From the NCBI GenBank assembly GCA_021730285.1, contig CP082962.1, positions 3,853,501-3,917,500 on the forward strand: a stretch of 64,000 nt of DNA, in the 5' to 3' direction. A model generated the notes under the pieces. It saw only the letters and a list, made by a program, of their open reading frames with translations, did not search any database and had not been told where the DNA came from. Position numbers and translations under genes: made by a program. The stretch's first letter is position 1. The number at the start of each line of letters is the position of its first letter. Source of the DNA: Desulfovibrio sp. JY. GTDB taxonomy: Bacteria > Desulfobacterota > Desulfovibrionia > Desulfovibrionales > Desulfovibrionaceae. Below, one piece after another: positions 45,554 to 55,106 of this stretch.

Positions 45554-46262
45554 TCCGCTGGCAAATATCCCTGACCTGCGATCACGGGAAGAAATTGTCT
45601 CCTGGTTGCAGGGTGAGGACGGCTACAGGAAAATACGGGAGATGCGGTTCTCCGATGCAGGGGAAGCTTTTTCCGTGACGTGGGACGAGGTGCATCCCCT
45701 TCCTTCGAAGGGGAATGCGGCGTCCCTGAATCGCTTCGTGTTGGCGCTGCTGCTGGCCGATTGGGCCTGTTACGCCGATGCGGCCGACCGCGAAGACTCT
45801 GCGCATTTACAGACGGTTGTCGCGACGTTTCCCAAAGGTTTTCGGTTGTGGATGGCCAGGGTGCGGGAACGGTGTGTCCCTGTCGGCTACACGGGCTTTC
45901 ATCCCATCGCGAAGGAAACCTTTTCGCTGATGCGCGATGCTCCCGAGCGTATCACCAGCCGGACGCAAATCGCGCCGGAGCGGGCATCGACGGGCGCTCA
46001 CAACTATTTTTATCTCTTCAACATCGGCATCGTGAAACAGTTTCATGGCACCAATGCGAGCCGGGCGCTGGTCAAGGTCCTGGCCAGGGATCTGGCCTCG
46101 ACTCCCAAACGGGGCTTGGCCGCGATCGTCATTTCGCCGGACGGGAAACGGGTGGTCGAGCGGTTCGGGCTGCGCCAATCGGGCTTTATCACCCATGCCG
46201 GGCAGCGTGAACTTGCCTACGTCGGCGAAAGCGACGCCACGCAAAATTCCTGTCGCGCCTGA
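45537..46262 (+). CDS. Hypothetical protein, GNAT-like features, coupled to aminotransferase
   Basis: 241 residues, starting 17 bases before the aminotransferase stop, with GAGAGGT just ahead of the ATG. The central part reads VPVGYTGFHPI, then IVKQFHGTNASRALVKVLARDL and LAAIVISPDGKRVVERFGLRQSGF. That strand/helix order with a final RFGL(x)xxG block recalls GNAT acetyltransferases, but the canonical Q/RxxG/A acetyl-CoA loop is not clear. Base use seems less GC-biased than neighbours. No Rho-independent terminator follows on this strand. Confidence 0.5.
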   Translation: MPKASDPLANIPDLRSREEIVSWLQGEDGYRKIREMRFSDAGEAFSVTWDEVHPLPSKGNAASLNRFVLALLLADWACYADAADREDSAHLQTVVATFPKGFRLWMARVRERCVPVGYTGFHPIAKETFSLMRDAPERITSRTQIAPERASTGAHNYFYLFNIGIVKQFHGTNASRALVKVLARDLASTPKRGLAAIVISPDGKRVVERFGLRQSGFITHAGQRELAYVGESDATQNSCRA

Positions 46263-46388
46263 TCCGCAGCAGCTGGTGGGAAATCTCCCGGGCCGTGGTC
46301 TGCATATCACCCCCCTGCGGCTGATGCGCCTTGTCGGAGTTTCTTTTTTTAACTCCTGCCGGATACTCTGAGAGCTTCCCCTCGACAC

Positions 46389-46425
46389 AAAAACAGGCGG
46401 TCACCCGCAAGGAATGACCGCCTGT
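46389..46425 (-). terminator. Rho-independent terminator of the NifA-like gene
   Basis: Read on the minus strand: an 11-base stem ACAGGCGGTCA/TGACCGCCTGT with an 11-base loop, followed by a TTTTTGT tail. It lies 36 bases beyond the stop of the NifA-like gene and is the clearest conventional terminator in the window. Confidence 0.85.
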
Positions 46426-46460
46426 CAAACAACCAGACGTCGCTGCCCGTACTGAACCGA

Positions 46461-48020
46461 TCAGGCCCGGCTTTTCACCCGTTGCACGGCAACCAGGGAT
46501 TCGAGATTGAACTTCTTGACCCGGTAGCCCATCTGGCGCGGCGTGATGCCGAGTTCCCGGGCCGCCTTGTGCTGGATGCCGCCGCTGCGGCGCAGGGCGT
46601 CGATGATGACGGACTTCTCCAGGCTTTGCAGCGACGGGGAATTTTCGCCGCCCAGCTCGACCTCGTGGCTGCCCTCTTCCCGCGACGGAATGGTCAGATA
46701 GGGCCGGATGAGGTCGGCGTCGATCCGCTCTTTTTCAGCCAGAATCACCAGCCGTTCCACCAGGTTCTCCATCTCCCGGACATTGCCCGGCCAGTCGTAT
46801 TGCTTGAGCACGGCCAGGGCCTCGGTGGAAAAGGTCAGCTTGCGGGCGTATTCCTTGGAGACCTTGTTGAGGAAATGGATAAGCAGGCTCGGGATGTCTT
46901 CCTTGCGGTCCCGAAGCGGCGGGGCGTTGAGCGGAAAAACGTTGAGCCGGTAGTAGAGATCGGGGCGAAACGACCCCTCCTCGGCCAACGCGGCCAGATC
47001 CTTGTTGGTGGCGGCCAGGATGCGCACGTCCGCCTGCCGGGTCTTGTTGCTGCCCAGGCGCTCGAACTCCTTGTCCTGGAGTACGCGCAGCAGCTTGGCC
47101 TGGAGCCCGAGCGGCAGTTCGCCGATCTCGTCGAGAAAAAGCGTGCCCTTGTTGGCCTCCTCGAACCGGCCGGGCTTGGTCTGGTCCGCCCCGGTGAACG
47201 CACCCTTTTCATAGCCGAAGAGTTCCGATTCCAGCAGGGTTTCCGGAATCGAGGCGCAGTTGACCTTGATGAAGGGATAGTCCTTGCGCTCGGAAAGATC
47301 GTGGATGATGCGGCCGATAAGCGTCTTGCCGGTGCCGGACTCGCCAAGGAGCAGCACCGTGGCCCGGGTCGGGGCGACCTTTTCGATCTGGCGCTGCACA
47401 TCCTGCATGGCCAGACTCTTGCCGACGATATAGAGCCCCTGGGATTCCTGGGACAGCTTGTATTTGAGCGAGATGTTTTCCCGCTTGAGATTCTCGACCT
47501 TGGCCTCGTATTTCTGGTTGAGGCTCATGAACTGGGCAATGAGCGTGGCCACGACGGTCAGAAAAGCCACGTCCTCCCCGTAATCCACTTCGTCGCCGAA
47601 AAGCCGGTCCACGTTGAGCACGCCGATGGCCTGCCCGTGCAGGATGATCGGCACTCCGACAAAGGAGATCGTATGGCGCTCGATCTTACGCGACTGGGTT
47701 TTGTCCAGAAAAAGCGGCTCGTTGCGGATGTCCGGCACCACGTAGGGCTGGGCCGTCTGGAAAATGAGACCGGTGACGCCTTCGTCAAGGCCGTAGACGC
47801 CCCGCCGCTTCTCCTCGGCGGACAGCCCCTGGGAAACGCTGATGACAAGCTTGCCCGTGGAGCGGTCGACCAGGGTGATGGTGGCGCGCTTCATGGAAAG
47901 CGTTTCGGCCAGGATACGCAAAATATCCTGGAGCGACTGCTCGAGGTCGAGCGCCTTATCGATGATGCCGCTTATGGCGGAGAGGCAGGAGAGCTGGAGA
48001 TTTAGCGTTTTTGAAGCCAT
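46461..48020 (-). CDS. nifA: NifA-like sigma-54-dependent transcriptional activator (GAF-AAA-Fis)
   Basis: 519 residues. N-terminal GAF domain (about 15-165), AAA+ ATPase with Walker A GESGTGKT (226-233), the sigma-54-contact loop GAFTGA (273-278), Walker [12 protein letters not shown], and a C-terminal Fis-type helix-turn-helix ([20 protein letters not shown]). Domain order matches NifA. The Cys-rich linker of oxygen-sensitive NifA proteins is not evident. No nif gene is in the window, so the target is an inference from the family. Its ATG lies 19 bases inside the end of argH, so it may be carried on the arg transcript. Confidence 0.8.
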   Translation of the reverse strand: MASKTLNLQLSCLSAISGIIDKALDLEQSLQDILRILAETLSMKRATITLVDRSTGKLVISVSQGLSAEEKRRGVYGLDEGVTGLIFQTAQPYVVPDIRNEPLFLDKTQSRKIERHTISFVGVPIILHGQAIGVLNVDRLFGDEVDYGEDVAFLTVVATLIAQFMSLNQKYEAKVENLKRENISLKYKLSQESQGLYIVGKSLAMQDVQRQIEKVAPTRATVLLLGESGTGKTLIGRIIHDLSERKDYPFIKVNCASIPETLLESELFGYEKGAFTGADQTKPGRFEEANKGTLFLDEIGELPLGLQAKLLRVLQDKEFERLGSNKTRQADVRILAATNKDLAALAEEGSFRPDLYYRLNVFPLNAPPLRDRKEDIPSLLIHFLNKVSKEYARKLTFSTEALAVLKQYDWPGNVREMENLVERLVILAEKERIDADLIRPYLTIPSREEGSHEVELGGENSPSLQSLEKSVIIDALRRSGGIQHKAARELGITPRQMGYRVKKFNLESLVAVQRVKSRA

Positions 48021-49384
48021 CGGGTAAGTTCCGCCATCTGTGCGGTCACGGATTCGGGACCCGTGCCGCCGGGTCCGTTACGTCTGGCCACGGCGGTTTC
48101 ATACCGCAGGGCCTCGAAAACATCAGCCTCCATGGCCGGTGAAAACACGCGCAATTCGTCAAGGGTCAATTCTTCGAGCGCCTTGCCCTTGGATTCGGCA
48201 AAGGCCACGGCATGGCCGGTGATGTGGTGGGCCTCCCGAAACGGAACACCCTTGGCCGCCAGATAATCCGCCAGCTCCGTGGCGTTGAGAAAGCCCTGGG
48301 TCAGGGCTTCGCGCATGCGCTCGGGACGAAAGGCCAGCGCGCCAAGCATCCCGGCCATGACCCGAAGCGAGGCCCGCACGGTGTCGTCGGCGTCGAAAAA
48401 CGGCTCCTTGTCTTCCTGCAAGTCACGATTATACGTCAGCGGCAACCCCTTGACAACCGTAAGCAGCCCCATAAGCGAACCATACACCCGCCCCACCCGG
48501 CCGCGCATCAGTTCCGCCGCATCGGGATTTTTTTTCTGCGGCATGATGCTCGATCCCGTGGCGTAGGCATCGGGCAGCGCAACATAACCGAAACGCGGAT
48601 TGGCCCAGAGAATGATCTCCTCGCAAAAGCGGCTCAGATGCGCCATGACCAGCGAAGCGCAAAAAAGGGACTCCAGCACGAAATCGCGGTCCGAGACGGC
48701 GTCCATGCTGTTGGCAAAGGCGTGGGAAAAGCCCACCGTCCGGGCCACCATGCCCGGATCGAGGGGATAGGTCGTGCCGGCCAGGGCCGCCGCGCCAAGG
48801 GGCGATACCTTGACTCTTTTGAGCGCATCCTCGGCCCGCTCGCAGTCGCGCCGCAGCATCCAGGCATAGGCCAGCAGATGATGGGCGAGGCTCACCGGCT
48901 GGGCCGGCTGCATATGTGTGCAGCCGGGCAGCAACGTGTCCTTGTGCTCCCCCGCCCGCTCCAGGAAGACGCCGACAAGCTCCCGCAAAAGCTTGGTCCA
49001 AACCTCCAGGCTCTCGGCCACGTAGAGCCTGAAATCCAGCGCCACCTGGTCGTTGCGGCTGCGGCCGGTATGGAGCTTGCCGCCAAGGGGGCCGATGAGT
49101 TCGGTCAGACGCTGCTCCACATTCATGTGCACGTCCTCGAACTCCACCCGCCAGGGAAAGCCGCCAACCTCGATCTCGTCCAGCACCTGATCCAGGCCAT
49201 ACACAATGCGCTCGGCCTCATCCCCGGTCAAAACGCCGCGTTTGGCCAACATCCGGGCATGCGCCTTGGACCCGGCAATATCCTGCCGGTACATGCGGCG
49301 GTCATAGGAAACCGACTCGCTGTAGGCTTCCATCAAGGCCCCGGTACCTTCGCCAAACCGCCCGCCCCACATTTTGGTGGACAT
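48002..49384 (-). CDS. argH: Argininosuccinate lyase
   Basis: Splits argininosuccinate into arginine and fumarate, the last step of arginine synthesis. 460 residues, standard length. Family signature [12 protein letters not shown] (about residue 277) holds the catalytic serine loop; the [10 protein letters not shown] (about 107) and [10 protein letters not shown] (about 154) motifs are intact. The ATG at 49384 has GGAGGATACACACC upstream, after the palindromic element. The frame is open upstream through that element but is not coding there. Confidence 0.96.
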   Translation of the reverse strand: MSTKMWGGRFGEGTGALMEAYSESVSYDRRMYRQDIAGSKAHARMLAKRGVLTGDEAERIVYGLDQVLDEIEVGGFPWRVEFEDVHMNVEQRLTELIGPLGGKLHTGRSRNDQVALDFRLYVAESLEVWTKLLRELVGVFLERAGEHKDTLLPGCTHMQPAQPVSLAHHLLAYAWMLRRDCERAEDALKRVKVSPLGAAALAGTTYPLDPGMVARTVGFSHAFANSMDAVSDRDFVLESLFCASLVMAHLSRFCEEIILWANPRFGYVALPDAYATGSSIMPQKKNPDAAELMRGRVGRVYGSLMGLLTVVKGLPLTYNRDLQEDKEPFFDADDTVRASLRVMAGMLGALAFRPERMREALTQGFLNATELADYLAAKGVPFREAHHITGHAVAFAESKGKALEELTLDELRVFSPAMEADVFEALRYETAVARRNGPGGTGPESVTAQMAELTRWLQKR

Positions 49385-49416
49385 GGTGTGTATCCTCCGG
49401 AGGAGGGGAAGAGGAA

Positions 49417-49735
49417 CCGGGGGAGGGAACCCCTTTTTTGCAAAAAAGGGGTTCCCTCCCCCGGACCCCCACCCTCCCCAAAAAATTCTCAACGGGGTTG
49501 TATAATCCCCTGGTCCTAACGTTCTTCCATGCGGCGCTTCGCCGCTGGCGCACCTTGTCGCCGCAATCGAGTCCGGCGTCGAGGGGCTTTTGCCCCTCGT
49601 GCCGCCGGGCCGATTGCGGCGACAAACGTCCGGAGTCCCGCTTCCCCGCCATGGTCTCGCCCGACCAAAGCCGAGAAGGGGGGACCGGGGGGCATCAAGC
49701 CCCCCGGCGGTGGGGTCCAGGGGAGGCAGAGCCTC
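49417..49735. repeat. Composite palindromic element C, copy 2, between argG and argH
   Basis: Inverted copy of 39490-39823. From the left: a perfect 23-2-23 palindrome (49417-49464); a GCGGCGCTTCGCCGC hairpin (about 49529-49551); a 67-base near-palindrome (49557-49623, ends GTCGCCGCAATC/GATTGCGGCGAC); a CCGGGGGG...CCCCCCGG hairpin with centre CATCAAG; and an arm-rich CCAGGGGAGGC/GCCTCCCCTGG palindrome ending near 49735. In the direction of arg transcription the order equals that of copy 1. It fills nearly the whole 373-base gap inside the arg gene cluster. Confidence 0.85.
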
Positions 49736-49757
49736 CCCTGGCCGCCGGAGGCAATTC

Positions 49758-50951
49758 CTACTTCCCAAGCCCGCGCAGGCGCAAGCCGACCAGCTTGATG
49801 AAGCCGGACGCGTCGGCCTGGTTGTAGATCTCGTCCTTTTCGAAGGTGGCGAGCTTGGGGTTGTAGAGGCTGTTGGGCGACTTGCGGCCGACCGGGTAGG
49901 CTTGGCCCTTGTAAAGCTTGACGCGCACGGTGCCGGTGACGCGGTCGGAGGCTTCGTCGATCATGGCTTGCAGGGCCTTGCGTTCCGGGCCGTACCAGAA
50001 GCCGTTGTAGACCATCTCGGCGTACTTGGGGATCAACCCATCGCGCAGGTGCATGACCTCGCGGTCGAGGCAGATGCCTTCGAGGTCGCGCTTGGCGATA
50101 TGCAGGATGGTGCCGCCCGGGGTCTCGTAGACGCCGCGCGACTTCATGCCGACGAAGCGGTTTTCGACCATGTCGATGCGGCCGATGCCGTGCTTGCCGC
50201 CAAGGGTGTTGAGCAGCTTGATGAGCGACGCCGGCGAAAGCTTTTCGCCGTCAACGGCCACCGGGTCGCCGTGTTCGAAATCGATGGCGATGACGTCCGG
50301 GGTATCCGGGGCTTTCTCCACGGGCACGGTGAGGAGGTAGGTGTCGGGGCCGGGCTCGTTCCAGGGATCTTCCAGCTCGCCACCCTCGAAGCTTAGGTGC
50401 AGCAGATTGCGGTCCATGCTGTGGTCCGAGCCTTTCTTGTCCGAGGGGACGGGGATGCCGTTTTCCTTGGCGAAATTGATAAGGTCGGTGCGCGAGGCGA
50501 AATCCCATTCGCGCCAGGGGGCGATGGTGCGCAGATCGGGGGCCAAAACGCCGGTGGTCAGCTCGAAGCGGACCTGGTCGTTGCCCTTGCCCGTGGCGCC
50601 GTGGGCCACGGCCTGGGCGCCTTCGGCCCGGGCCACCTCGACCAGGCGCTTGGCGATAAGCGGCCGGGCGATGGAGGTGCCGAGCAGGTAGCGGCCTTCG
50701 TAGATGGCCCCGGCCCGCAGCATGGGGAAGATGAAGTCCTTGGCGAATTCCTCGCGCAGGTCGTCGATGTAGGCCTTGGACGCGCCGGTGCGCAGGGCCT
50801 TTTCCTCCAGGCCGTCGAGTTCCTCTTCCTGGCCCAGGTCGCAGGTGACGGTGATGACCTCGCAGTCATACGTCTTCTTGATCCATTTGAGGATGACGGA
50901 GGTGTCGAGACCGCCGGAATAGGCGAGGACGACTTTCTTGATGGCGCTCAT
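49758..50951 (-). CDS. argG: Argininosuccinate synthase
   Basis: Joins citrulline and aspartate with ATP. 397 residues. N-terminal PP-loop [10 protein letters not shown] (residues 9-18), the [13 protein letters not shown] block (about 117-129) and C-terminal helix are intact. The start has AAGGA upstream and lies 21 bases after the argF stop, so the two are co-transcribed. The long palindromic element follows the stop. Confidence 0.96.
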   Translation of the reverse strand: MSAIKKVVLAYSGGLDTSVILKWIKKTYDCEVITVTCDLGQEEELDGLEEKALRTGASKAYIDDLREEFAKDFIFPMLRAGAIYEGRYLLGTSIARPLIAKRLVEVARAEGAQAVAHGATGKGNDQVRFELTTGVLAPDLRTIAPWREWDFASRTDLINFAKENGIPVPSDKKGSDHSMDRNLLHLSFEGGELEDPWNEPGPDTYLLTVPVEKAPDTPDVIAIDFEHGDPVAVDGEKLSPASLIKLLNTLGGKHGIGRIDMVENRFVGMKSRGVYETPGGTILHIAKRDLEGICLDREVMHLRDGLIPKYAEMVYNGFWYGPERKALQAMIDEASDRVTGTVRVKLYKGQAYPVGRKSPNSLYNPKLATFEKDEIYNQADASGFIKLVGLRLRGLGK

Positions 50952-50972
50952 GGCTCGTTCCTTCTTGCGGGG

Positions 50973-51881
50973 CTATTTCCCCTTGGTGAAAATCCATTCG
51001 AGAATGGCTTTCTGCACGTGGAGACGATTTTCGGCTTCGTCCCAGACCACGGAATGGGGTCCTTCCATGACGGAATCGGTGATTTCCTCCCCGCGATGGG
51101 CGGGCAGGCAGTGGAGCACCTTGGCATCGGGTTTGGCCAGGGCGAGAAGCGCGTCGTTTATCTGGAACCCGTCGAAGGCCTTGGCCCGGATGGCCTGTTC
51201 CGATTCCTGGCCCATGGAGGCCCAGACGTCGGTATAAAGGTAGTCCGCGCCCTTGGCCGCTTCGGTCGGATCGTTGACCACGGCCACGTCGGCCCCTTCG
51301 TCCCGGGCGCGTGCGACCACGGCGGGATCGGGCTCGTAGCCCTTGGGCGCGGCCACGACCACGCGGATGGGGAAGCGGGCGGCGGCGTTGATAAGCGAAT
51401 GGGCGATGTTGTTGCCGTCGCCGACAAAGGCCAGGGTGAGCCCTTGCAGGCGGCCGGAGTGCTCGCGCATGGTGAGCAGGTCGGCCATGATCTGGCAGGG
51501 ATGGTATTCGTCGGACAGGGCGTTGACCACGGGGATGGAGCCGGCCGCGGCCAGTTCCTCGAGCTTGTGGTGGCCGAAGGTTCGCACGATCAGACAGTCG
51601 GCGTAGCGGGACAGCACCCGGGCGGTGTCGCGGATGGGTTCGTCGCGGCCGAGCTGGGAATCGTTTTGGGTCATGAAAATGGGCCAGCCGCCGAGATGGC
51701 GCACGGCGACCTCGAAGGAGACGCGGGTGCGGGTGGAGGCCTTTTCAAAGACGAGGATGCAGGTTTTGCCGTCGAGCAGGCCCGAGCGGTAATCGGCGGC
51801 CTTCATGGTGGCGGCCCTGTCGAGCAGGGCGGCGGCCTCTTGCTTGGAGAAGTCCAGAATGGTCAGGAAGTGTTGGGGCAT
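50973..51881 (-). CDS. argF: Ornithine carbamoyltransferase
   Basis: Forms citrulline from ornithine and carbamoyl phosphate. 302 residues from the ATG at 51881 (GGAT ahead); the open frame extends further up without coding features. Carbamoyl-phosphate motif EKASTRTRVSF (about residues 46-56), the HPCQIMADLLT block (about 127) and the ornithine loop HCLPAHRGEE are complete. First gene of argF-argG-argH on the minus strand; the candidate promoter lies at 51929-51958. Confidence 0.95.
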   Translation of the reverse strand: MPQHFLTILDFSKQEAAALLDRAATMKAADYRSGLLDGKTCILVFEKASTRTRVSFEVAVRHLGGWPIFMTQNDSQLGRDEPIRDTARVLSRYADCLIVRTFGHHKLEELAAAGSIPVVNALSDEYHPCQIMADLLTMREHSGRLQGLTLAFVGDGNNIAHSLINAAARFPIRVVVAAPKGYEPDPAVVARARDEGADVAVVNDPTEAAKGADYLYTDVWASMGQESEQAIRAKAFDGFQINDALLALAKPDAKVLHCLPAHRGEEITDSVMEGPHSVVWDEAENRLHVQKAILEWIFTKGK

Positions 51882-51928
51882 GACGTTATCCTTGCGACGC
51901 GACTTGCCATAAATTGTAGAAAAGGCAA

Positions 51929-51958
51929 TATATAGTCTTATCCGCCAGGTATTGTAAA
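51929..51958 (-). promoter_or_regulatory. Sigma-70-like promoter of argFGH
   Basis: On the minus strand: TTTACA, 18-base spacer, TATATA, about 48 bases before the argF start. The region is notably AT-rich (AATATATAG, AAATTGTAGA), consistent with a promoter. No convincing ArgR operator pair was recognised, though the AT-rich stretch between promoter and start could hide one. Confidence 0.5.
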
Positions 51959-52122
51959 GGGCCTGGACGCCACATCGCTGTTCCGGATGCGTTGACCCGG
52001 CCGCCGTCAAGGTGGTAGCAAAACCCCATGCTGACACATCCCATCCGTCGCCGGGCCGCCTGTCCGGCCGGGCGCGGAAACACGGGCCCGTCGGCCCATA
52101 ATCCAGGCGGGAGGATGCACTC

Positions 52123-52494
52123 ATGAAGGCAATGCGCACGGTGTGCCTGTTGGTTGGCTTCTCGGCCCTTGTGGCTCTGTCGGGATGCGTGGTCGCGGCC
52201 GGTCCCACGGTGTACGTGCCGTCGCCGCCGCCCGTCTGCCCGGACGGCTACTACTGGTCGCCGGGATACGGCTGCGTGCCCGCGCCCGTCATGGTCGCTC
52301 CAAGCGTCGTCTACGCCCAGGTCAATACCCAGTACCTGAGCCTTCGGTCCTGTCCGACGACCAAGTGCGGCATCCTGGCCTCGCTTGACCTCGGCGAGCA
52401 GGTCCAGGTGCTTTACCACCAGGGCGGCTGGACCCATGTTTTCGTCCCCACCCGGGGGCTTGAAGGCTGGGTCGCCACCAAGTACATCGATTAA
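52123..52494 (+). CDS. SH3-domain lipoprotein
   Basis: 123 residues. N-terminal signal ends in a lipobox LSGC (Cys22), then a Pro/Tyr-rich linker and a C-terminal bacterial SH3 domain (LSLRSCPTTKCGILASLDLGEQVQVL, GWVATKYID). Predicted to sit in the outer or inner membrane facing the periplasm and bind peptidoglycan or a partner protein. GGGAGGA precedes the ATG by eight bases. Divergent from argF. Confidence 0.82.
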   Translation: MKAMRTVCLLVGFSALVALSGCVVAAGPTVYVPSPPPVCPDGYYWSPGYGCVPAPVMVAPSVVYAQVNTQYLSLRSCPTTKCGILASLDLGEQVQVLYHQGGWTHVFVPTRGLEGWVATKYID

Positions 52495-52795
52495 AAGCGT
52501 TTTCTTGTCGTGCGGCGGTCGGCCAGCCAGGTCGTCCGCCGCAGCGCCCCCCTCCGTCTGGACAAAGCGCCGCGCCGGCTCTATAGGTAGCCGGATGCGA
52601 TATTTCCCGTCGACTGCCGCCTGCCGGCGCATCCTTCGGATCTCCGAACGCCTTTTTACCGCCACAACGCCGGTTCGGGTCGCCGCCTTTCGTCACGCCC
52701 CGACCCCGGCTGCAAACGAATTGCCCCGGGCCGAGGCCAACTGACGGCTTCCGGCGGACAGCCCCATCCCTAACTCCCGAGCACAGTCAAGGCCC
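52495..52795. other. Intergenic region without recognised features
   Basis: About 300 bases between the SH3 lipoprotein and the first SGNH gene. No open frame with coding character, no T-tract terminator and no long palindrome was seen. Confidence 0.4.
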
Positions 52796-53959
52796 ATGAG
52801 CTGGAAAAAAGCCTGCCTGATTTTTTATATCGCCCTGCTGGTGACGGCCGTGGCCAACATTGAAAAGGTGTCGGTGTGGGTCGATGAGCGGCTGGCCGAC
52901 GGCCCCGCCCCCGGAGTGGCCCGCGAGGTGCGCCACGTGCGCAACCTCTGGCGCGAGACCGGTCTGGCCACCGTCTCCCGCAAAATGGACTGCGCCCTGG
53001 CGCCTTTTTTCGACGAGACCTACAAAAACACCCTGGCCTGTCGCGACGAACCGGCCACGGCCAAGGCGGCCCAGGCCCTGCATGACCGCCTGGACCCCAA
53101 CCAGCCGGTGATCAAAAGCGACATCCCGGTGGACACGGCCGGACTGCTGGCCGCCCTGGCCCCGCCACGACCGCCGGTAACGGATACCGGGGCGGCCGGC
53201 GACGCGAGCACCACCCAGTCGGGCGCGCCCTCCGCGGGACAGCCGGAAGGTCCCCAGTTGACGGCCGCCAAGCTGCAAGCCCCCCGCAGGATGCTGGTGG
53301 TGGGCGATTCCCTGGCCATCGGCCTGTCCCTGTCCCTGCGCCGATCCGTGGCCGAATTCGACGGCATGGAACTTTTCGAGGAAGGCAAGGTGTCAAGCGG
53401 CCTGGCCAATCCCAAGTATTACGACTGGAGCAGGGCGCTGCGCGTCTTTCTCGACAAGTACAAACCCGACGTTGTGGTTGTCATGATGGGGGCCAACGAC
53501 GCCAAGTACATCAACATCAACGAAAAGCCCCGGGCGCCCGGAAGCACGAACAAGACCTGGCCCGAGGTCTTCGCCATGCGCCTGGAAAATCTTTTGAGCG
53601 CCTTGCAGGACAAAGGCATCCGCAATTACTGGATCGGGCTGCCCATCATGGGCGATCCGGCCTTTGCCAAGCAGGTCCAGGTCATGAACGGGATACTCAA
53701 GACCGAGTGCGCCAAATACAGCGCCAGCCGTTTTCTCGACACCTGGAATCTGCTCACCGACGCCCAGGGCAATTACTCGACGTTTCTGCCCAACGAAAAG
53801 GGCGTCAAGATCAAGGTGCGGGCCAACGACAAGGTGCATTTCACCGTGGCCGGGGGCGACATCCTGGCCCAATCCTTCCTGGCCGCCCTGGCCAAGGACA
53901 TGGAACTTCGGCCCAAGAAATCCGATGCGACCAATACAACGGCTTCCAACAAGCCATGA
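52796..53959 (+). CDS. SGNH hydrolase-like protein (DUF459), membrane-anchored
   Basis: 387 residues. N-terminal membrane helix (about 5-23), a periplasmic linker to about 160, then an SGNH domain: VVGDSLAIGLS with the nucleophile Ser, MGANDAKY, and a C-terminal DKVHFTVAGG with the catalytic His. DUF459 proteins are thought to act on acyl groups or polymers in the periplasm; the substrate is unknown. The last 35 bases overlap the next gene, which encodes a related protein. Confidence 0.8.
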   Translation: MSWKKACLIFYIALLVTAVANIEKVSVWVDERLADGPAPGVAREVRHVRNLWRETGLATVSRKMDCALAPFFDETYKNTLACRDEPATAKAAQALHDRLDPNQPVIKSDIPVDTAGLLAALAPPRPPVTDTGAAGDASTTQSGAPSAGQPEGPQLTAAKLQAPRRMLVVGDSLAIGLSLSLRRSVAEFDGMELFEEGKVSSGLANPKYYDWSRALRVFLDKYKPDVVVVMMGANDAKYININEKPRAPGSTNKTWPEVFAMRLENLLSALQDKGIRNYWIGLPIMGDPAFAKQVQVMNGILKTECAKYSASRFLDTWNLLTDAQGNYSTFLPNEKGVKIKVRANDKVHFTVAGGDILAQSFLAALAKDMELRPKKSDATNTTASNKP

Positions 53960-55070
53960 CCCTTGCGCCAAGGCGCCAAACACCGGTTCAGCCCACGCCC
54001 GCCGTGGCGGGAAGGGGCGCATTCTCCCGCTGCTTTTGGCCTGTGCCTTGTGTTTCATGGCCGTCTCCTGCAAAGGCGAAAGCGGGGAGACGACCCAGCC
54101 CGACAGCGTGCTGACCCCGTCGGACCTCTTTTTCCGACGCGCCCCCAAACCGCCCCACGCCTCCCCCCTGCGGGTGCTCGTCGTCGGCGATTCGCTCTCG
54201 ATCAGCCTCGGCGAGCAGATGGAACACGCCCTCGCCGGCGCGGTGGGCATCGACTACACCCGCGACGGCACGCGCTCGACCGGGCTGACCAGACCCGAGC
54301 TCCTCGACTGGCCGGCCAGGCTGCGCGAACGCGTTGCCGGCGATCCGCCGGACGTGGTGGTCATCATGATCGGGGCCAACGACGTCATGCCCGTGGAAGG
54401 GCCGGACGGCAGCCGCGTGTTCTTCGACAACCCCGCCTGGCCCGAGGCCTATGCCGCCAAGGCGCGCGAGCTGGTGGCCATCTGCCGCGCGGCCAATCCC
54501 CACGTCCGGGTCTATTGGGTGGGGGTGCCGGCCATGGGCGAGGCCGAACTGGCCAAGGGCGCGATCCAGGTCAACGCGGCGCTTTCGTCCATGTGCGCCG
54601 CCACGCCGGGCTGCCGTTTCATCGACACCCACGCGGCCTTCAGCGATCCCGACGGCCACTACAGCCGCCACGGCCGCGACGGCGCGACCGGCGAGCACCT
54701 GACCCTGCGCACGGCCGACGGCGTGCATATGACGGAAGCCGGGGCCAGGCTCCTCGGCGGCGTCGTCCTGGCCGGCATCGCCAAGCGGGAACATCTGCCC
54801 CCCATCGCCGGCGTGGACGAACTGCGCGCTTACGCCCGGGACGTCCACCCCACCCCCGACCAGACCGCCGCCGCGGAGCCGCAGGCGAAACCCAAAAAGA
54901 CCAAGGCCAGGCCGTCCGGCAAGGTCTATACGGTGAAAAAAGGGGACACCCTTCGCCTCATCGCCCGCCGACTGGGGATTTCCGCCGACGATCTCATGGA
55001 AATCAATCCCAAGGTGGAAGCCACCCGCCTGTCGCTCGGGCAGTCCCTGCGACTGCCGGTCAAACGCTGA
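53925..55070 (+). CDS. SGNH hydrolase-like lipoprotein with C-terminal LysM
   Basis: 381 residues. A basic leader followed by a hydrophobic run ending AVSC (Cys49) indicates a lipoprotein, although the charged leader of about 32 residues is long; a start further in may be used. The SGNH domain has VVGDSLSISLG, MIGANDVMP and DGVHMTEAG. A C-terminal LysM (about 333-380, VYTVKKGDTLRLIARRLGIS) should bind peptidoglycan. It is clearly related to the preceding protein, so the pair probably arose by duplication, with LysM added to this copy. Confidence 0.82.
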   Translation: MRPIQRLPTSHDPCAKAPNTGSAHARRGGKGRILPLLLACALCFMAVSCKGESGETTQPDSVLTPSDLFFRRAPKPPHASPLRVLVVGDSLSISLGEQMEHALAGAVGIDYTRDGTRSTGLTRPELLDWPARLRERVAGDPPDVVVIMIGANDVMPVEGPDGSRVFFDNPAWPEAYAAKARELVAICRAANPHVRVYWVGVPAMGEAELAKGAIQVNAALSSMCAATPGCRFIDTHAAFSDPDGHYSRHGRDGATGEHLTLRTADGVHMTEAGARLLGGVVLAGIAKREHLPPIAGVDELRAYARDVHPTPDQTAAAEPQAKPKKTKARPSGKVYTVKKGDTLRLIARRLGISADDLMEINPKVEATRLSLGQSLRLPVKR

Positions 55071-55106
55071 CACGGAGAAAGACTCTCCCCCGCTCCGCTT
55101 TAGGCC

